Shown here one piece after another: positions 6,921 to 15,362 of a DNA stretch of 26,895 nt. The position numbers were made by a program, and so were the translations under genes. A model generated the notes under the pieces. That model did no database searches. It saw nothing but the letters and a program-made list of their open reading frames with translations, and was not told the origin of the DNA. Positions within the stretch are counted from its first letter, which is position 1. Each line of letters opens with the position of its first letter. This DNA is from UBA7672 sp964550535 (GTDB lineage: Bacteria > Pseudomonadota > Alphaproteobacteria > Caulobacterales > Hyphomonadaceae), in contig CAZJZQ010000034.1 of assembly GCA_964550535.1 (NCBI GenBank), positions 1-26,895 of the forward strand. Reading direction: 5' to 3'.

Positions 6921-9143
6921 GTGCTGCGGCTTTCCTGCTTGGCGTCCGTCCTGCTTGCGCTCAGCGCAACAGCCGAGGCGCAGACCCCTCCGGCCTCTCC
7001 CGCTCCGGGCGCCCCCGCCAATCCCAACGAGGACCAGGACAACGACGTCCTGCTGCGGGCCAAGCTGATTACCGAGGACCAGAACGCCGGCACCCTGATC
7101 GCCGAGGGCGATGTCGAGGTGCGCGTCGGCCAGCGTTCGCTGTTCGCCGACCGGCTGGTCTGGGACCAGCAGAAACAGACCATGCGCGCGCAGGGCCGCG
7201 TGCAGATCGAGGGCGTCGACGGTTCAATCCAGTTCGCCGACGAGATCGAGGTGGACGAAGATTTCCAGAACGGCTTCGCCACCCGTTTCTCCGTTCGCTT
7301 GCCCCACAATGCGATGGCCACCGCATCGGCCGCGATCCGCACCGACGGCACGCGCAACACGCTGGAGCAGGTTGTCTATACCGGCTGCCCCGTCTGCGAG
7401 GACGACAAGAACGGGCCGACATGGTCGTTGCGTGCGCGCCGGGCGGTGCAGAACACCGAAACGCAGATGATCTCATACCAGGACGCGGTTCTGGAGATCA
7501 AAGGCGTCCCGCTTCTCTACATCCCCTATTTCGCGCACCCGGACCCGTCGTCTGAACGGCGCAGCGGACTTCTGACGCCGGATATCGGATCGAACTCCGC
7601 GCTCGGCGGATTTGTGGAAGTTCCCTACTTCCTCGCCCTGACGGAATATCAGGACCTCGTCCTCAGCCCGCTGGTCACCACCAACGTCAATCCGGTGCTG
7701 AAAGCCGAGTATCGCAAACGCTTCTTCTCCGGCGAGGTGAAGGGCGAAGGCTCCATCACCTATGAGAGCGACTTCGACAATGACGGCGACAGGTTCGGCG
7801 AGGAGAAGTGGCGCGGCCACCTCTATGGCAGCGGCCTGTTCAACATCAACGAAGACTGGAAATGGGGCTTCGGCGTCGAAACCCAGTCGGACGACCTTTA
7901 TGACCGCCGCTATGAGATCCGTGGTGAAGATGAACTGCGCGGCCTGTATTCCAGCCAGCCGCGCCAGCTGCTGAACCAGGTCTATGCGACCGGCCAGCAC
8001 CCTGACTTCTATTTCGAGGCAGGCCTGCTGAATTTCCACGGCCTGCGCGCAGGCGAGACTGATGAGATGCTGCCGCGCGTGGCGCCGTCAGTGTTCATGG
8101 AAAAGTTCTTCGACCTGGGCCAGGCCGGACAGGTCGCCGCCGCGTTCAGCTCGGTCGCGCTGTTCCGTGAAGAACAGGCCATCCTGCCCAATGGCGATCC
8201 CGTCATGGATACCGCGCGCGCCACCGCAGACGTGGACTGGAGCGCCCAGTACATCACTGGTCCCGGTCTTGTCCTGAAGCCGTTCGCCCAGGCCCGCGCG
8301 GACGTCTATCGCGTCGACGACGGCGGCGTTGAGGGCGCCGAGACGATCTCCCGCGTGCTCGGCCTTGGCGGCGCGCAGATCAGCATGCCCTTCATCCGGC
8401 GCGGCGAGAATGTCGACCTGATGATCGAACCAATCGCCATGGCCGCCTACGGCTCCAAGAGCGCCAACAACAACGACCTGCCCAACGAGGACTCGCTGCT
8501 GTTTGAACTCGACGAGTCGAACATCTTCGAGCCCAACGCCATTGCCGGCTACGATCTGTGGGAAGGCGGCGGACGCGCAGTGCTCGGCCTCAACGCCAAG
8601 GCCAGCTTCGGCAACGGCTTTGAACTGTCCAGCATGGTGGGCCGCCGGTGGCGCGAGGACGCCGATCCGGCATTCAGCCAGCTCAGCAATATGGGCGGCG
8701 AGGAATCGGACTATGTCGCCACCGCCCGCGCCGATTTCGGCCAGAACTTCTATGTCGGCACGCGCATGCGGCTGGACGACGATTTCAACCTTAGCCGCAT
8801 CGACGTGGACGCCCGTGGCCAGCTCTGGCGGCTGAACGGGGCCGCCCGCTACTACCGGATCACCAGCAATTCGGCCGGGGCGGAGGATGAAGGCATCCTG
8901 GCCCGGGGCGGTTTGCGCCTTACGGACCGGTTTTCTGCTATTTTCGAGCAGCAGCGCAACATTACCGCCGACCGGGACATCCGCCTCGCCCTCGGACTCG
9001 CCTACCGGGACGAGTGTTCGTATTTCGCCATAACCTACGAGCGATCGGGGGCCCGGGACCGGACGCTGGGACCGCAGGATTCCATCCGGTTCCGCTTTGT
9101 TCTGACCGGCCTCGGGGGCAAGGCCAGCGAGGAACTGTTCTGA
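6921..9143 (+). CDS. lptD: LPS-assembly outer-membrane protein LptD
   Basis: A 740-residue outer-membrane beta-barrel that, with LptE, inserts LPS in the outer leaflet. It starts at GTG 6921, preceded six bases upstream by a purine-rich GAGGGGAGAG, and no in-frame ATG matches as well. Residues 1-20 form a signal peptide ending AEA-Q. An OstA/LptA-like domain covers about 40-180 (LIAEGDVEVRVGQRSLFADR). The rest is the barrel, with alternating strands and the C-terminal phenylalanine typical of outer-membrane proteins. Cysteines outside the signal peptide are Cys156 and Cys159 (CPVC) and Cys699 near the last strands, a different layout from E. coli. Followed by surA, whose product helps fold LptD. 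Confidence 0.94.
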   Translation: MLRLSCLASVLLALSATAEAQTPPASPAPGAPANPNEDQDNDVLLRAKLITEDQNAGTLIAEGDVEVRVGQRSLFADRLVWDQQKQTMRAQGRVQIEGVDGSIQFADEIEVDEDFQNGFATRFSVRLPHNAMATASAAIRTDGTRNTLEQVVYTGCPVCEDDKNGPTWSLRARRAVQNTETQMISYQDAVLEIKGVPLLYIPYFAHPDPSSERRSGLLTPDIGSNSALGGFVEVPYFLALTEYQDLVLSPLVTTNVNPVLKAEYRKRFFSGEVKGEGSITYESDFDNDGDRFGEEKWRGHLYGSGLFNINEDWKWGFGVETQSDDLYDRRYEIRGEDELRGLYSSQPRQLLNQVYATGQHPDFYFEAGLLNFHGLRAGETDEMLPRVAPSVFMEKFFDLGQAGQVAAAFSSVALFREEQAILPNGDPVMDTARATADVDWSAQYITGPGLVLKPFAQARADVYRVDDGGVEGAETISRVLGLGGAQISMPFIRRGENVDLMIEPIAMAAYGSKSANNNDLPNEDSLLFELDESNIFEPNAIAGYDLWEGGGRAVLGLNAKASFGNGFELSSMVGRRWREDADPAFSQLSNMGGEESDYVATARADFGQNFYVGTRMRLDDDFNLSRIDVDARGQLWRLNGAARYYRITSNSAGAEDEGILARGGLRLTDRFSAIFEQQRNITADRDIRLALGLAYRDECSYFAITYERSGARDRTLGPQDSIRFRFVLTGLGGKASEELF

Positions 9144-9190
9144 TCCGGTTGCGCGCCGTTGCAGGATCGGCCAAGTGATCATTATCGTGA

Positions 9191-9224
9191 CCGGGCGGAA
9201 TCTCGTCCCGGCCGGCCTTTTTTT
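9191..9224 (+). terminator. Possible weak terminator between lptD and surA
   Basis: CCGGG (9191-9195) can pair with CCCGG (9207-9211) across an 11-base loop. CCGGCC follows, then seven T at 9218-9224. The T-run is good, but the stem is only five base pairs and separated from the T-run by six bases. A partial stop or attenuation site is possible; with lptD and surA normally co-transcribed it may have no role. Confidence 0.35.
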
Positions 9225-9272
9225 GGCCCAGCCCCGGTGCTGATGTTGTCCGGAAGTCTGAGGGTGCCCTGG

Positions 9273-10601
9273 ATGAGGAAGACGCTCGCAACCTGTCTCG
9301 CCGCCGTTCTCGCGGGATCGCTGGCGGCTGCGCCGGTCGCCGGGGCCCAGCAGCAGGGCCAACCACCGGCTGGACAGCCACAGGCGGGCCAACCCCCGCT
9401 GGCCCGGCAAGCCGCGCCGCAGCGGCCGGGCGGCCAGGCTATCGAGGGCATCGTTGCTCTGGTGAATGACGAGGTCATTTCGCAGTCCGACCTGCGCAAC
9501 CGCGCCCGCCTCATGCTGCTCAGCTTCACCCAGCAGCCGGACGATCAGGTTCTGGCCGAAGTGCAGGACCGCGCGCTCGAAGCCCTGATCGAGGAAAAGA
9601 TCCAGCTCAAGGAATTCCGCAAGCTGGTGAAGGGCACGGAAATCTCGGACGCCGAGGTTAACCAGGACATCGCCCGCCTCGCCCAGCGCAACCGGATGAC
9701 GCCTGAACAATTTGTCGGCGGCATCCAGCAAGCTGGCGTCAACCCGCAGACCCTGCGCGATCAGGTGCGCGCGGAGATCGCGTGGACGGCCCTGATCCGG
9801 GGCCGCTTCGCCCGCCAGATTCGCGTTTCCGAACTGCGCGTGTCGGAGATGATGGACCGCTTCCGCGACAGCATCGACGAGCCGCAATACCGCATCGCCG
9901 AAATCTATCTCTACGCGCCGGATACCGGCTCGCGCGCCAATGCGATGAACACGGCCCGCACGCTGGCCAACCAGATCCAGCAAGGCGCCTCGTTCGAGGC
10001 CGTGGCCCAGCAATTCTCCGCAGCCCCGTCCGCTTCGGCGGGCGGCGATCTCGGCTGGCTCTCGCAGGCGGACCTTCGCCCCGAGATCGCGGCAGCGATC
10101 AAGGACGTGACGGCGCCGGCGATGCTGGAGCCGCTGGAGTCCGAAGGCGGCGTCTATCTCATAGGCTATCTCGGCAAGCGCGAGGCGGCTGACGTCAACG
10201 ATGTCACCATGGACCTGAAACAGCTTCAGGCCACCGGCGACGATGCGGCCGCCAAGCTCTCGCGCATCCGTTCCAGCGCCCGCACCTGCGACGCCGCGGC
10301 GGCCGCTGCGTCGAATGAACAGGGCGTCACCGCGACAGACATGAAGGCCGTGGCCGTGCCGCAGATGGCCGACAATTTCCGCACCGCGCTGGAGCCGCTG
10401 CAACAAGGCGGCTCGACCGAGGTGCTGGACCTGGCGCCTGACAGCAAGACCGTGCTGTTCGTCTGCTCGCGCACCATCACCGGCGCCAACATGCCGACGC
10501 GCGACCAGATCCGCGACCAGCTGTTCGACACCGAAATCTCGATGCTCGCGGACCGCTACCTGCGCGACCTGAAGCGCGAGGCGACGATCGTCGTCCGATA
10601 G
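9273..10601 (+). CDS. surA: Periplasmic chaperone / peptidyl-prolyl isomerase SurA
   Basis: A 442-residue periplasmic folding factor for outer-membrane proteins. The ATG at 9273 is chosen because it gives a clean signal peptide (MRKTLATCLA, then a hydrophobic alanine-rich core, cleavage near AGA-Q at residue 25) with AGGG eight bases upstream; the frame is open back to 9159. A proline/glutamine-rich linker (GQPPAGQPQAGQPP) follows. Next come the SurA N-terminal helical domain (IVALVNDEVISQSDLRNRAR) and one parvulin-type domain around residues 200-305 with SASAGGDLGWLSQADL. A cysteine pair appears in the C-terminal part (RTCDA and FVCSR). Its stop is one base before pdxA. Its genetic partner lptD encodes a known SurA client in other proteobacteria. 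Confidence 0.92.
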   Translation: MRKTLATCLAAVLAGSLAAAPVAGAQQQGQPPAGQPQAGQPPLARQAAPQRPGGQAIEGIVALVNDEVISQSDLRNRARLMLLSFTQQPDDQVLAEVQDRALEALIEEKIQLKEFRKLVKGTEISDAEVNQDIARLAQRNRMTPEQFVGGIQQAGVNPQTLRDQVRAEIAWTALIRGRFARQIRVSELRVSEMMDRFRDSIDEPQYRIAEIYLYAPDTGSRANAMNTARTLANQIQQGASFEAVAQQFSAAPSASAGGDLGWLSQADLRPEIAAAIKDVTAPAMLEPLESEGGVYLIGYLGKREAADVNDVTMDLKQLQATGDDAAAKLSRIRSSARTCDAAAAAASNEQGVTATDMKAVAVPQMADNFRTALEPLQQGGSTEVLDLAPDSKTVLFVCSRTITGANMPTRDQIRDQLFDTEISMLADRYLRDLKREATIVVR

Positions 10602-10602
10602 C

Positions 10603-11752
10603 ATGAACCGCCCTTCGCTCCCCCTCGCGGTGACGATGGGCGACCCCGCAGGCGTCGGCCCGCAGCTCACATGGAAAGCGTGGGGCCAGCGCAAGCCCGG
10701 CCAGCGTCCTTTCTACGCCATCGCCGCTCCCGAAGTGCTGCGCAGCGCGCAGACGCTGGCCGGTGTGGACGGCGCGCTGCGCGTCATCGGTGCGCCGGAA
10801 GATGCAGCGGACGTGTTCGGCGAGGCCCTGCCTGTCCTTCCCATTGCTTCGCCCGCGCCCACGCCCGGCGCGCCTGATCCGGAGACAGCGCCCGCGATCA
10901 TCAACGCGATCCGCATGGCGGTGGAGGATGTGCAGGCGGGCCGCGCGGCGGCGGACTTGCCGTTGCCTTCCTCCTTGTGCGTCTTGTACTTGTCGAAGGC
11001 ATAGGCCCGCATGAGAATTCCCGCGGCAAGGCCGGCCGCCTGCTCGGCCCCGATCTCCGTTNNNNNNNNNNGCGGCGGTGCTTGCGCTGCTCTATGGCGC
11101 GGGATTCAAGTTTCCGGGACATACGGAATATCTCGCCGACCTCGCCACCGTGAACGGCGTGGCGCCGCGTCCGGTCATGATGCTGGCGGGCGGCGGCCTG
11201 CGCGTCAGCCTCGTCACCATCCATCGCCCGCTGGCCAGTGTGGCGCAGGCGCTGACGCAGGACCTCATCGTCGATATCGCGCGGATCACCGCAACCGCCC
11301 TGCGCCGCGACTTCGGACTCCCGGCGCCCCGCCTCGGTCTGTGCGGCCTCAACCCGCATGCCGGCGAGGATGGCGGGCTGGGGCGCGAGGAGATCGAGAC
11401 GATCAATCCCGCCGCCGCCATTCTGCGCGCCGAGGGGATCGACATTTCCGACGCGCGGCCCGGCGACACCATTTTCCACGAGGCGCTGCCAAGAGACGGC
11501 AAACCCGGCCGCTTCGACGCAGTCGTCGCGATGTATCACGATCAGGGCCTCATCCCCGTGAAGACGCTGGACATATGGGGCGGCGTCAACATCACGCTGG
11601 GCCTGCCTTTCATCCGCACCTCTCCGGATCACGGCACGGCGTATGACGCGGCCGCCGCCGGCAAGGCGCGGCCCGACAGCCTGCTCGCCGCTCTCAGGCT
11701 GGCCGGCGAAATGGCGCTCGCCCGCGCACAGGCGGAGCCCCGCGCCGCATGA
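10603..11752 (+). CDS. pdxA: 4-hydroxythreonine-4-phosphate dehydrogenase PdxA (interrupted by gap and foreign insert)
   Basis: Oxidises 4-phosphohydroxy-L-threonine in the DXP-dependent route to pyridoxal phosphate. The N-terminal part starts at ATG 10603 with LAVTMGDPAGVGPQL and reads to AGRAAA at 10953. The C-terminal part reads from 11072 with AAVLALLYGAGFKFPGHTEYL and contains the metal-binding histidines in PGHTE, IHRPL and MYHDQG, plus GVNITLGLPFIRTSPDHGT. Between them lie about 108 bases of unrelated sequence (see the entry at 10953) and ten N. By family alignment only about seven to nine residues, the TNP-containing loop, are missing, so the gene in the organism is probably intact. 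The stop overlaps the rsmA ATG (ATGA), showing translational coupling. Confidence 0.88.
10953..11061 (-). pseudogene. Fragment of a second M17 leucyl aminopeptidase, at a contig end
   Basis: On the minus strand 36 codons (11060 down to 10953) read without a stop as an M17 N-terminal-domain segment: AEQAAGLAAGILMRAYAF, then DKYKTHKEEGNGKS. This parallels AAQLALGARLAGYRFDTY in the pepA of this window but is clearly a different gene. It interrupts pdxA exactly where the conserved loop should continue and ends at an assembly gap, so a chimeric contig end (or contaminating read) is more likely than a real insertion. The similarity is judged by eye. Confidence 0.6.
11062..11071. other. Assembly gap (10 N) inside pdxA
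   Basis: Ten unknown bases next to the foreign aminopeptidase fragment. The coding frames of pdxA before and after differ, as expected for an arbitrary gap length. Confidence 0.95.
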
Positions 11753-12561
11753 CGCCGCTCACCCCCGGCGCGGCGAAAAAATCGCTCGGCCAGCATTTCC
11801 TGTTCGACAAGCCGCTGCTCGACCGCATCGCCCGCGCAGGCGGCGAGGTGAAGGGCCGCACGGTGATCGAGGTCGGCCCCGGCCCCGGCGGGCTTACCCG
11901 CGCGCTGCTGGATGCGGGCGCATCGCCGCTCATCGCTATCGAACTGGATGACCGCTTCGCGGAAGGTCTGCGCGGCTGGCCCGAGGCGCGGGACGGCCGG
12001 TTGCACGTCCATCACGGCGACGCCATGGCCGTGGACATGCCCGCGCTCATCGCGGCGGCGGGAGGCCAGCAGCCAGCGATGATCGTCGCCAACCTGCCCT
12101 ACAATGTCGGCACGCCGTTGCTGGTCGAATGGCTCAAGGCAAGTTCGCAATGGCGCGGCACAATGGTGCTGATGTTCCAGAAGGAAGTGGGCCAGCGCAT
12201 CTGCGCCGCGCCGGGCGAAGACCATTATGGCCGTCTCGCCGTGCTCACCCAGGCCGTGTGCCGCGCCCGCATCGCGATGATCGTCCCCCCCGGCGCCTTC
12301 CGCCCGCCGCCGAAAGTGGACAGCGCGGTGGTGGTTCTCGATCCCTTGCCCCCGAAACAGGCCTTCACCGACCTCGCCGCCCTCGAACGCCTCACCGCCA
12401 CCGCCTTCGGCCAACGCCGCAAGATGCTCCGCGCAGCGCTGAAGAGCCTGCCGGGCGCCGTGGAAGCGTTGACCGCCGCAGCCATCGACCCAACACGAAG
12501 AGCGGAAACGCTGACACAAGCGGAGTTCAGGGCGCTGGCGGAGGCATGGCGCAACCCGTAG
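11749..12561 (+). CDS. rsmA: 16S rRNA (adenine1518/1519-N6) dimethyltransferase
   Basis: A 270-residue methyltransferase (KsgA) that dimethylates two adjacent adenines near the 3' end of 16S rRNA late in small-subunit assembly. It starts KKSLGQHFLFD (residues 10-20), the family's hallmark. SAM-binding motif I is VIEVGPGPGGLTRALL (39-54), the acidic residue of motif II is in IAIELDD, and the catalytic NLPY tetrapeptide is at 115-118. Its C-terminal domain includes FRPPPKVDSAVV. The ATG overlaps the pdxA stop. The stop codon TAG lies inside the first arm of a palindromic repeat, so the repeat forms the exact end of the gene. Confidence 0.95.
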   Translation: MTPLTPGAAKKSLGQHFLFDKPLLDRIARAGGEVKGRTVIEVGPGPGGLTRALLDAGASPLIAIELDDRFAEGLRGWPEARDGRLHVHHGDAMAVDMPALIAAAGGQQPAMIVANLPYNVGTPLLVEWLKASSQWRGTMVLMFQKEVGQRICAAPGEDHYGRLAVLTQAVCRARIAMIVPPGAFRPPPKVDSAVVVLDPLPPKQAFTDLAALERLTATAFGQRRKMLRAALKSLPGAVEALTAAAIDPTRRAETLTQAEFRALAEAWRNP

Positions 12562-12592
12562 GGTGCATTTCGCTTCGCTCAATGCACCCTAC
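12558..12592. repeat. Palindromic repeat (REP-like) at the rsmA 3' end
   Basis: A perfect 12-bp inverted repeat: GTAGGGTGCATT (12558-12569), an 11-base loop TCGCTTCGCTC, then AATGCACCCTAC (12581-12592). The first arm contains the rsmA TAG. This form, with its TCGCTTCGCTC centre, resembles short dispersed palindromes known in many environmental proteobacteria, but I see only one copy in this window. It lies between convergent rsmA and gmk and could act as a transcript-end hairpin, though no T-run follows on the plus strand. Confidence 0.7.
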
Positions 12593-12651
12593 GCTACTGA
12601 CGTGCAGGCTCCGGCGAGCGCCGCCGTACTAATCAGCAAGATATAGATCAA
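12589..12651 (-). CDS. Possible 20-residue lipoprotein-like peptide (very tentative)
   Basis: A TTG start at 12651 with AAGGG eight bases upstream opens a 20-codon frame reading MIYILLISTAAL then AGACTSVA, ending in TAG inside the second arm of the palindromic repeat. It looks like a short hydrophobic signal segment followed by a cysteine, reminiscent of small entericidin-type lipoproteins, but the residues before the cysteine do not fit a good lipobox and nothing follows it. It could be a decayed remnant or chance. No family is recognised. Confidence 0.15.
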   Translation of the reverse strand: MIYILLISTAALAGACTSVA

Positions 12652-12712
12652 AATGCCGGCCCTTACAGAACCGCTTCTTGGGCCTAAAAGCTTAGAACCC
12701 CGATCCAAGCCC

Positions 12713-13357
12713 CTACCCTGCCAGCCCGCTATCCTTCAGCAGCTGGTCCACCATGCCGCCCAGTGATGCGCGCTGGCGTTTGGTGCGTTCGGTCATCAGG
12801 ATGGCGCGGAGTTCGGTGAAGGCGGTGTCGAGATTGTCGTTCACGATGGCGTAGTCGTATTCGCCCCAGCGCAGGATATCCTTGCCCGCGCCATTGAGAC
12901 GGTGAGCGACCGACTTTGCATCCGCTCCCGGCCGCCCTTCGAGGCGGCGGCGCAGCTGCTCGATCGACGGCGGCAGGATGAACACCGACACCACATCGCC
13001 CGGACGGATGGTCTTCAGCGCGCGCGCGCCCTGCCAGTCCACGTCGAACACGACATCGACGCCGCTGACCAGCCGCGCCTCAACCTCGCTGCGCGGCGTG
13101 CCGTAGTAATTGTCGAACACCTGCGCCCATTCGAGGAACTCATCCTGATCGATACGGTCGCGGAAGTCTTCCTTGGTCGTGAAATGATAGTCGGCGCCAT
13201 TGGCTTCGCCCGGCCGCATCGCGCGCGTGGTGGCCGAGATTGACAGCTGCACGCCCGGCACTTCCGTGATCAGGCGGCGGCACAGCGTTGTCTTCCCCGC
13301 GCCCGAAGGGCTGGAGATCACGAACATCACGCCGCGGCGCGCCCTTTCAGTGGACAT
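12713..13357 (-). CDS. gmk: Guanylate kinase
   Basis: A 214-residue cytoplasmic enzyme that phosphorylates GMP to GDP using ATP. The P-loop is SPSGAGKTTL (residues 16-25). The GMP-binding region includes SISATTRAMRPGEANGADYHF, EFLEWAQVF and YYGTPRSEV, and the lid and C-terminal parts include VFDVDWQGARALK. I start at ATG 13357, five bases after the yicC stop; the frame is open further upstream only into yicC sequence. It is last in the fabD-to-gmk series on this strand; the yicC-gmk pairing is widespread in proteobacteria. The next gene downstream, rsmA, is convergent. Confidence 0.95.
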   Translation of the reverse strand: MSTERARRGVMFVISSPSGAGKTTLCRRLITEVPGVQLSISATTRAMRPGEANGADYHFTTKEDFRDRIDQDEFLEWAQVFDNYYGTPRSEVEARLVSGVDVVFDVDWQGARALKTIRPGDVVSVFILPPSIEQLRRRLEGRPGADAKSVAHRLNGAGKDILRWGEYDYAIVNDNLDTAFTELRAILMTERTKRQRASLGGMVDQLLKDSGLAG

Positions 13358-13362
13358 GATGG

Positions 13363-14238
13363 TCACTCGACATTCTGGACCTGTTCCCGGAACTGGTCGT
13401 TGAGGGACTTTAGCGCCAATCCCGTGTTCGTCAGCTCCAGACTGGCCGATTTTGAACACAGCGTGTTGGTTTCGCGGTTCAGCTCCTGGCAGAGGAAGTC
13501 CAGCTTGCGGCCGGCCGCCTCGCCCTTTTTCAGGATATCGCGCGCCGTGGCGACGTGCGCGGTGAGGCGGTCCAGCTCCTCGCGCACATCGGCGCGGTTG
13601 GCCATCAACAGGGCCTCCTGCGCCACGCGCTCGGGGTCCACCGCCGCGTCCTGCGCCAGTTCGGCGAGACGCGCCTTCAGCCGCTCACGCACCAGAGCGG
13701 GTTGTCCCGCCGCCTGTTGTCCCGCCTGGATCACCAGACGGTCGAACTCGGTCAGCATCCCGTTGAACAGTTTGAGCAGGTCGTCGCCCTCACGCTTGCG
13801 CGCCGCGTCGAGCATGTCGAGCGCCTGATCGAGACCGGCGATCAACGTTTTCGCCATCGCCTCATCCACTGTTTGCGCCGTTCGCGACGCGCCGCGCACC
13901 ACGCCAGGCAGGGATGCAAGTTGGGCCAGGCTCGACGGCGCAAGACCCGCCCCCTTCCAGCCGCGCGACAGGCGCGCCAAACGGGCAAGCTCGCGGCTAT
14001 CCACACTCGATCCGCCCGCATCGCGCACCATGTCGACACGCAGCTGCATCTGGAAACTGCCGCGCGAGAAGCGCTCCTTGAGACGTTTGCGCGCTTCGAA
14101 ATCCACGGCGTCGAAACCCGGCGGCGTGTTGGCGCGCACATCCACGGCCTTGCCGTTCACCGAGCGGATCTCCCACGTCCACGCGCCCCAGGGCGCCTGT
14201 CCCTGCGCCCGCCCGAATCCCGTCATGCCCCGGATCAT
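13363..14238 (-). CDS. yicC: YicC family endoribonuclease-like protein
   Basis: A 291-residue protein of the YicC/YloC family, members of which have been linked to RNA turnover as endoribonucleases. Family features are the start MIRGMTGFGRAQG, an N-terminal YicC domain (SVNGKAVDVRANTPPG), and the highly conserved C-terminal segment GRKLDFLCQELNRETNTLCSKS near residues 242-263, including the N-R-E-x-N motif. It is 15 bases after mltG and five before gmk, in the same operon. There is no signal peptide or membrane segment, so it is cytoplasmic. The family assignment is firm; the cellular substrate here is unknown. Confidence 0.93.
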   Translation of the reverse strand: MIRGMTGFGRAQGQAPWGAWTWEIRSVNGKAVDVRANTPPGFDAVDFEARKRLKERFSRGSFQMQLRVDMVRDAGGSSVDSRELARLARLSRGWKGAGLAPSSLAQLASLPGVVRGASRTAQTVDEAMAKTLIAGLDQALDMLDAARKREGDDLLKLFNGMLTEFDRLVIQAGQQAAGQPALVRERLKARLAELAQDAAVDPERVAQEALLMANRADVREELDRLTAHVATARDILKKGEAAGRKLDFLCQELNRETNTLCSKSASLELTNTGLALKSLNDQFREQVQNVE

Positions 14239-14253
14239 CGTCGCCCCTTCGCG

Positions 14254-15360
14254 TCAGTCGGCCGCCTGCGGCGCAGCGCCGGTGCGCGCCGCCGCTTCGC
14301 GCTCGCGCAGCCTGCCTACGTGCTGCAAATGTTCGGCATAGGTGGCCGAGAAGGCGTGCCCGCCGCTGCCGTCCGTCACGAAGAACAGCGCGTCGGTGAC
14401 CGGCGGATCGAGCACGGCGCGGATCGCATCCGCGCCGGGATTGCAGATCGGCGTCGGCGGCAGACCGTCGATGCGATAAGTGTTGTAGCCGGTATCGAGC
14501 GCAAGCTCGCTGGCGCGAATGCCGCGCGGGCGGCCTGCATTGTCCACCAGCTTCGCATCCATGCAGCTGTCCGGCCGTTGCAGGCAGACGCCGTAGATGA
14601 TGGTGGGGTCAGTCTCCAGCCGCATGTTGCGGCGCATGCGGTTCACGAACACGCCGGCCACCAGCGGACGCTCGCCCGGAACGCCGGTTTCCTTCTCGAC
14701 GATGGACGCCAGCTTCACCATGTCCTGCACCGTCTCGAACGGCAGGCCCGGCTGGCGCGTGGGCCACAGCTCGGAGATCAGCGTCTGCTGCGCCTGGATC
14801 ATGCGGGCGATCACGGCTTCGCGCGTATCGCCACGATGAACCATGTAGGTGTCGGGCAGCAGCACGCCCTCGGCCGGCGTCACCTGCGGAAGTTCGCCGG
14901 AGAGAACATCGAACTGCTGCAACCGTTGCATGATCTGCGCGCTGGTAAGGCCTTCGGGAATGGTGATCGGGTGCAGCAGCGTGCGGCCGGAGACCAGAAG
15001 GGCGATCACCCGCTCAAGGCTCATGGCGGAGGCGAAGGCGTACTCGCCAGCTTTCAGGCGCGGCCCGGCGCCGGTGAAGCGCACGGCCATGCGGAAGGCC
15101 GTCTCGTCCTCGATCACGCCCGCTTCCTTCAGGCGTGCGCCAACGGTCTGCACGCTGGAGCCGGGGGAGATCATCACAATGCGGTCCGCGCCATCGGCCG
15201 ATGCCGGGCCCTCCGCCGTATAGACATGCCGGGCATAGAACCATGCGCCGCCTGCGCCCGCAGCGGCGAGGATCACGATGGCGAACAGGAATCCAATAAG
15301 CGCTCCGAGGACGCCGCCGCTCTTTTTCCTAGGCGCCCCGGTCTTCTGCTTGTTGCTCAC
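14254..15360 (-). CDS. mltG: Endolytic peptidoglycan transglycosylase MltG
   Basis: A 368-residue inner-membrane enzyme that cuts nascent glycan strands and sets their length. A basic N-terminus (NKQKTGAPRKK) precedes a membrane anchor at about residues 16-42. A LysM-like subdomain lies around 60-130, and the YceG catalytic domain follows with LASIVEKETGVPGERP; Glu222 in this motif is the likely catalytic acid. Further family sequence is VFVNRMRRNMRLETDPTIIYG. The start is GTG at 15360, two bases after the fabF stop. The fabF-mltG neighbourhood is also seen in gammaproteobacteria. The C-terminal 30 residues are alanine/arginine rich and poorly conserved. Confidence 0.94.
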   Translation of the reverse strand: MSNKQKTGAPRKKSGGVLGALIGFLFAIVILAAAGAGGAWFYARHVYTAEGPASADGADRIVMISPGSSVQTVGARLKEAGVIEDETAFRMAVRFTGAGPRLKAGEYAFASAMSLERVIALLVSGRTLLHPITIPEGLTSAQIMQRLQQFDVLSGELPQVTPAEGVLLPDTYMVHRGDTREAVIARMIQAQQTLISELWPTRQPGLPFETVQDMVKLASIVEKETGVPGERPLVAGVFVNRMRRNMRLETDPTIIYGVCLQRPDSCMDAKLVDNAGRPRGIRASELALDTGYNTYRIDGLPPTPICNPGADAIRAVLDPPVTDALFFVTDGSGGHAFSATYAEHLQHVGRLREREAAARTGAAPQAAD

Positions 15361-15362
15361 GT

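Noticed and set aside
8088..10694. 868-codon open frame on the minus strand across lptD and surA
   Set aside because: It lies opposite two firmly identified genes. Its composition (Arg, Ala, Gly, His rich) is that of antisense sequence in GC-rich DNA and no domain is recognisable.
12653..12766. 37-codon plus-strand frame starting MPALTEPLLGPK
   Set aside because: Its second half is antisense to gmk, no ribosome-binding site is visible and it resembles nothing known.
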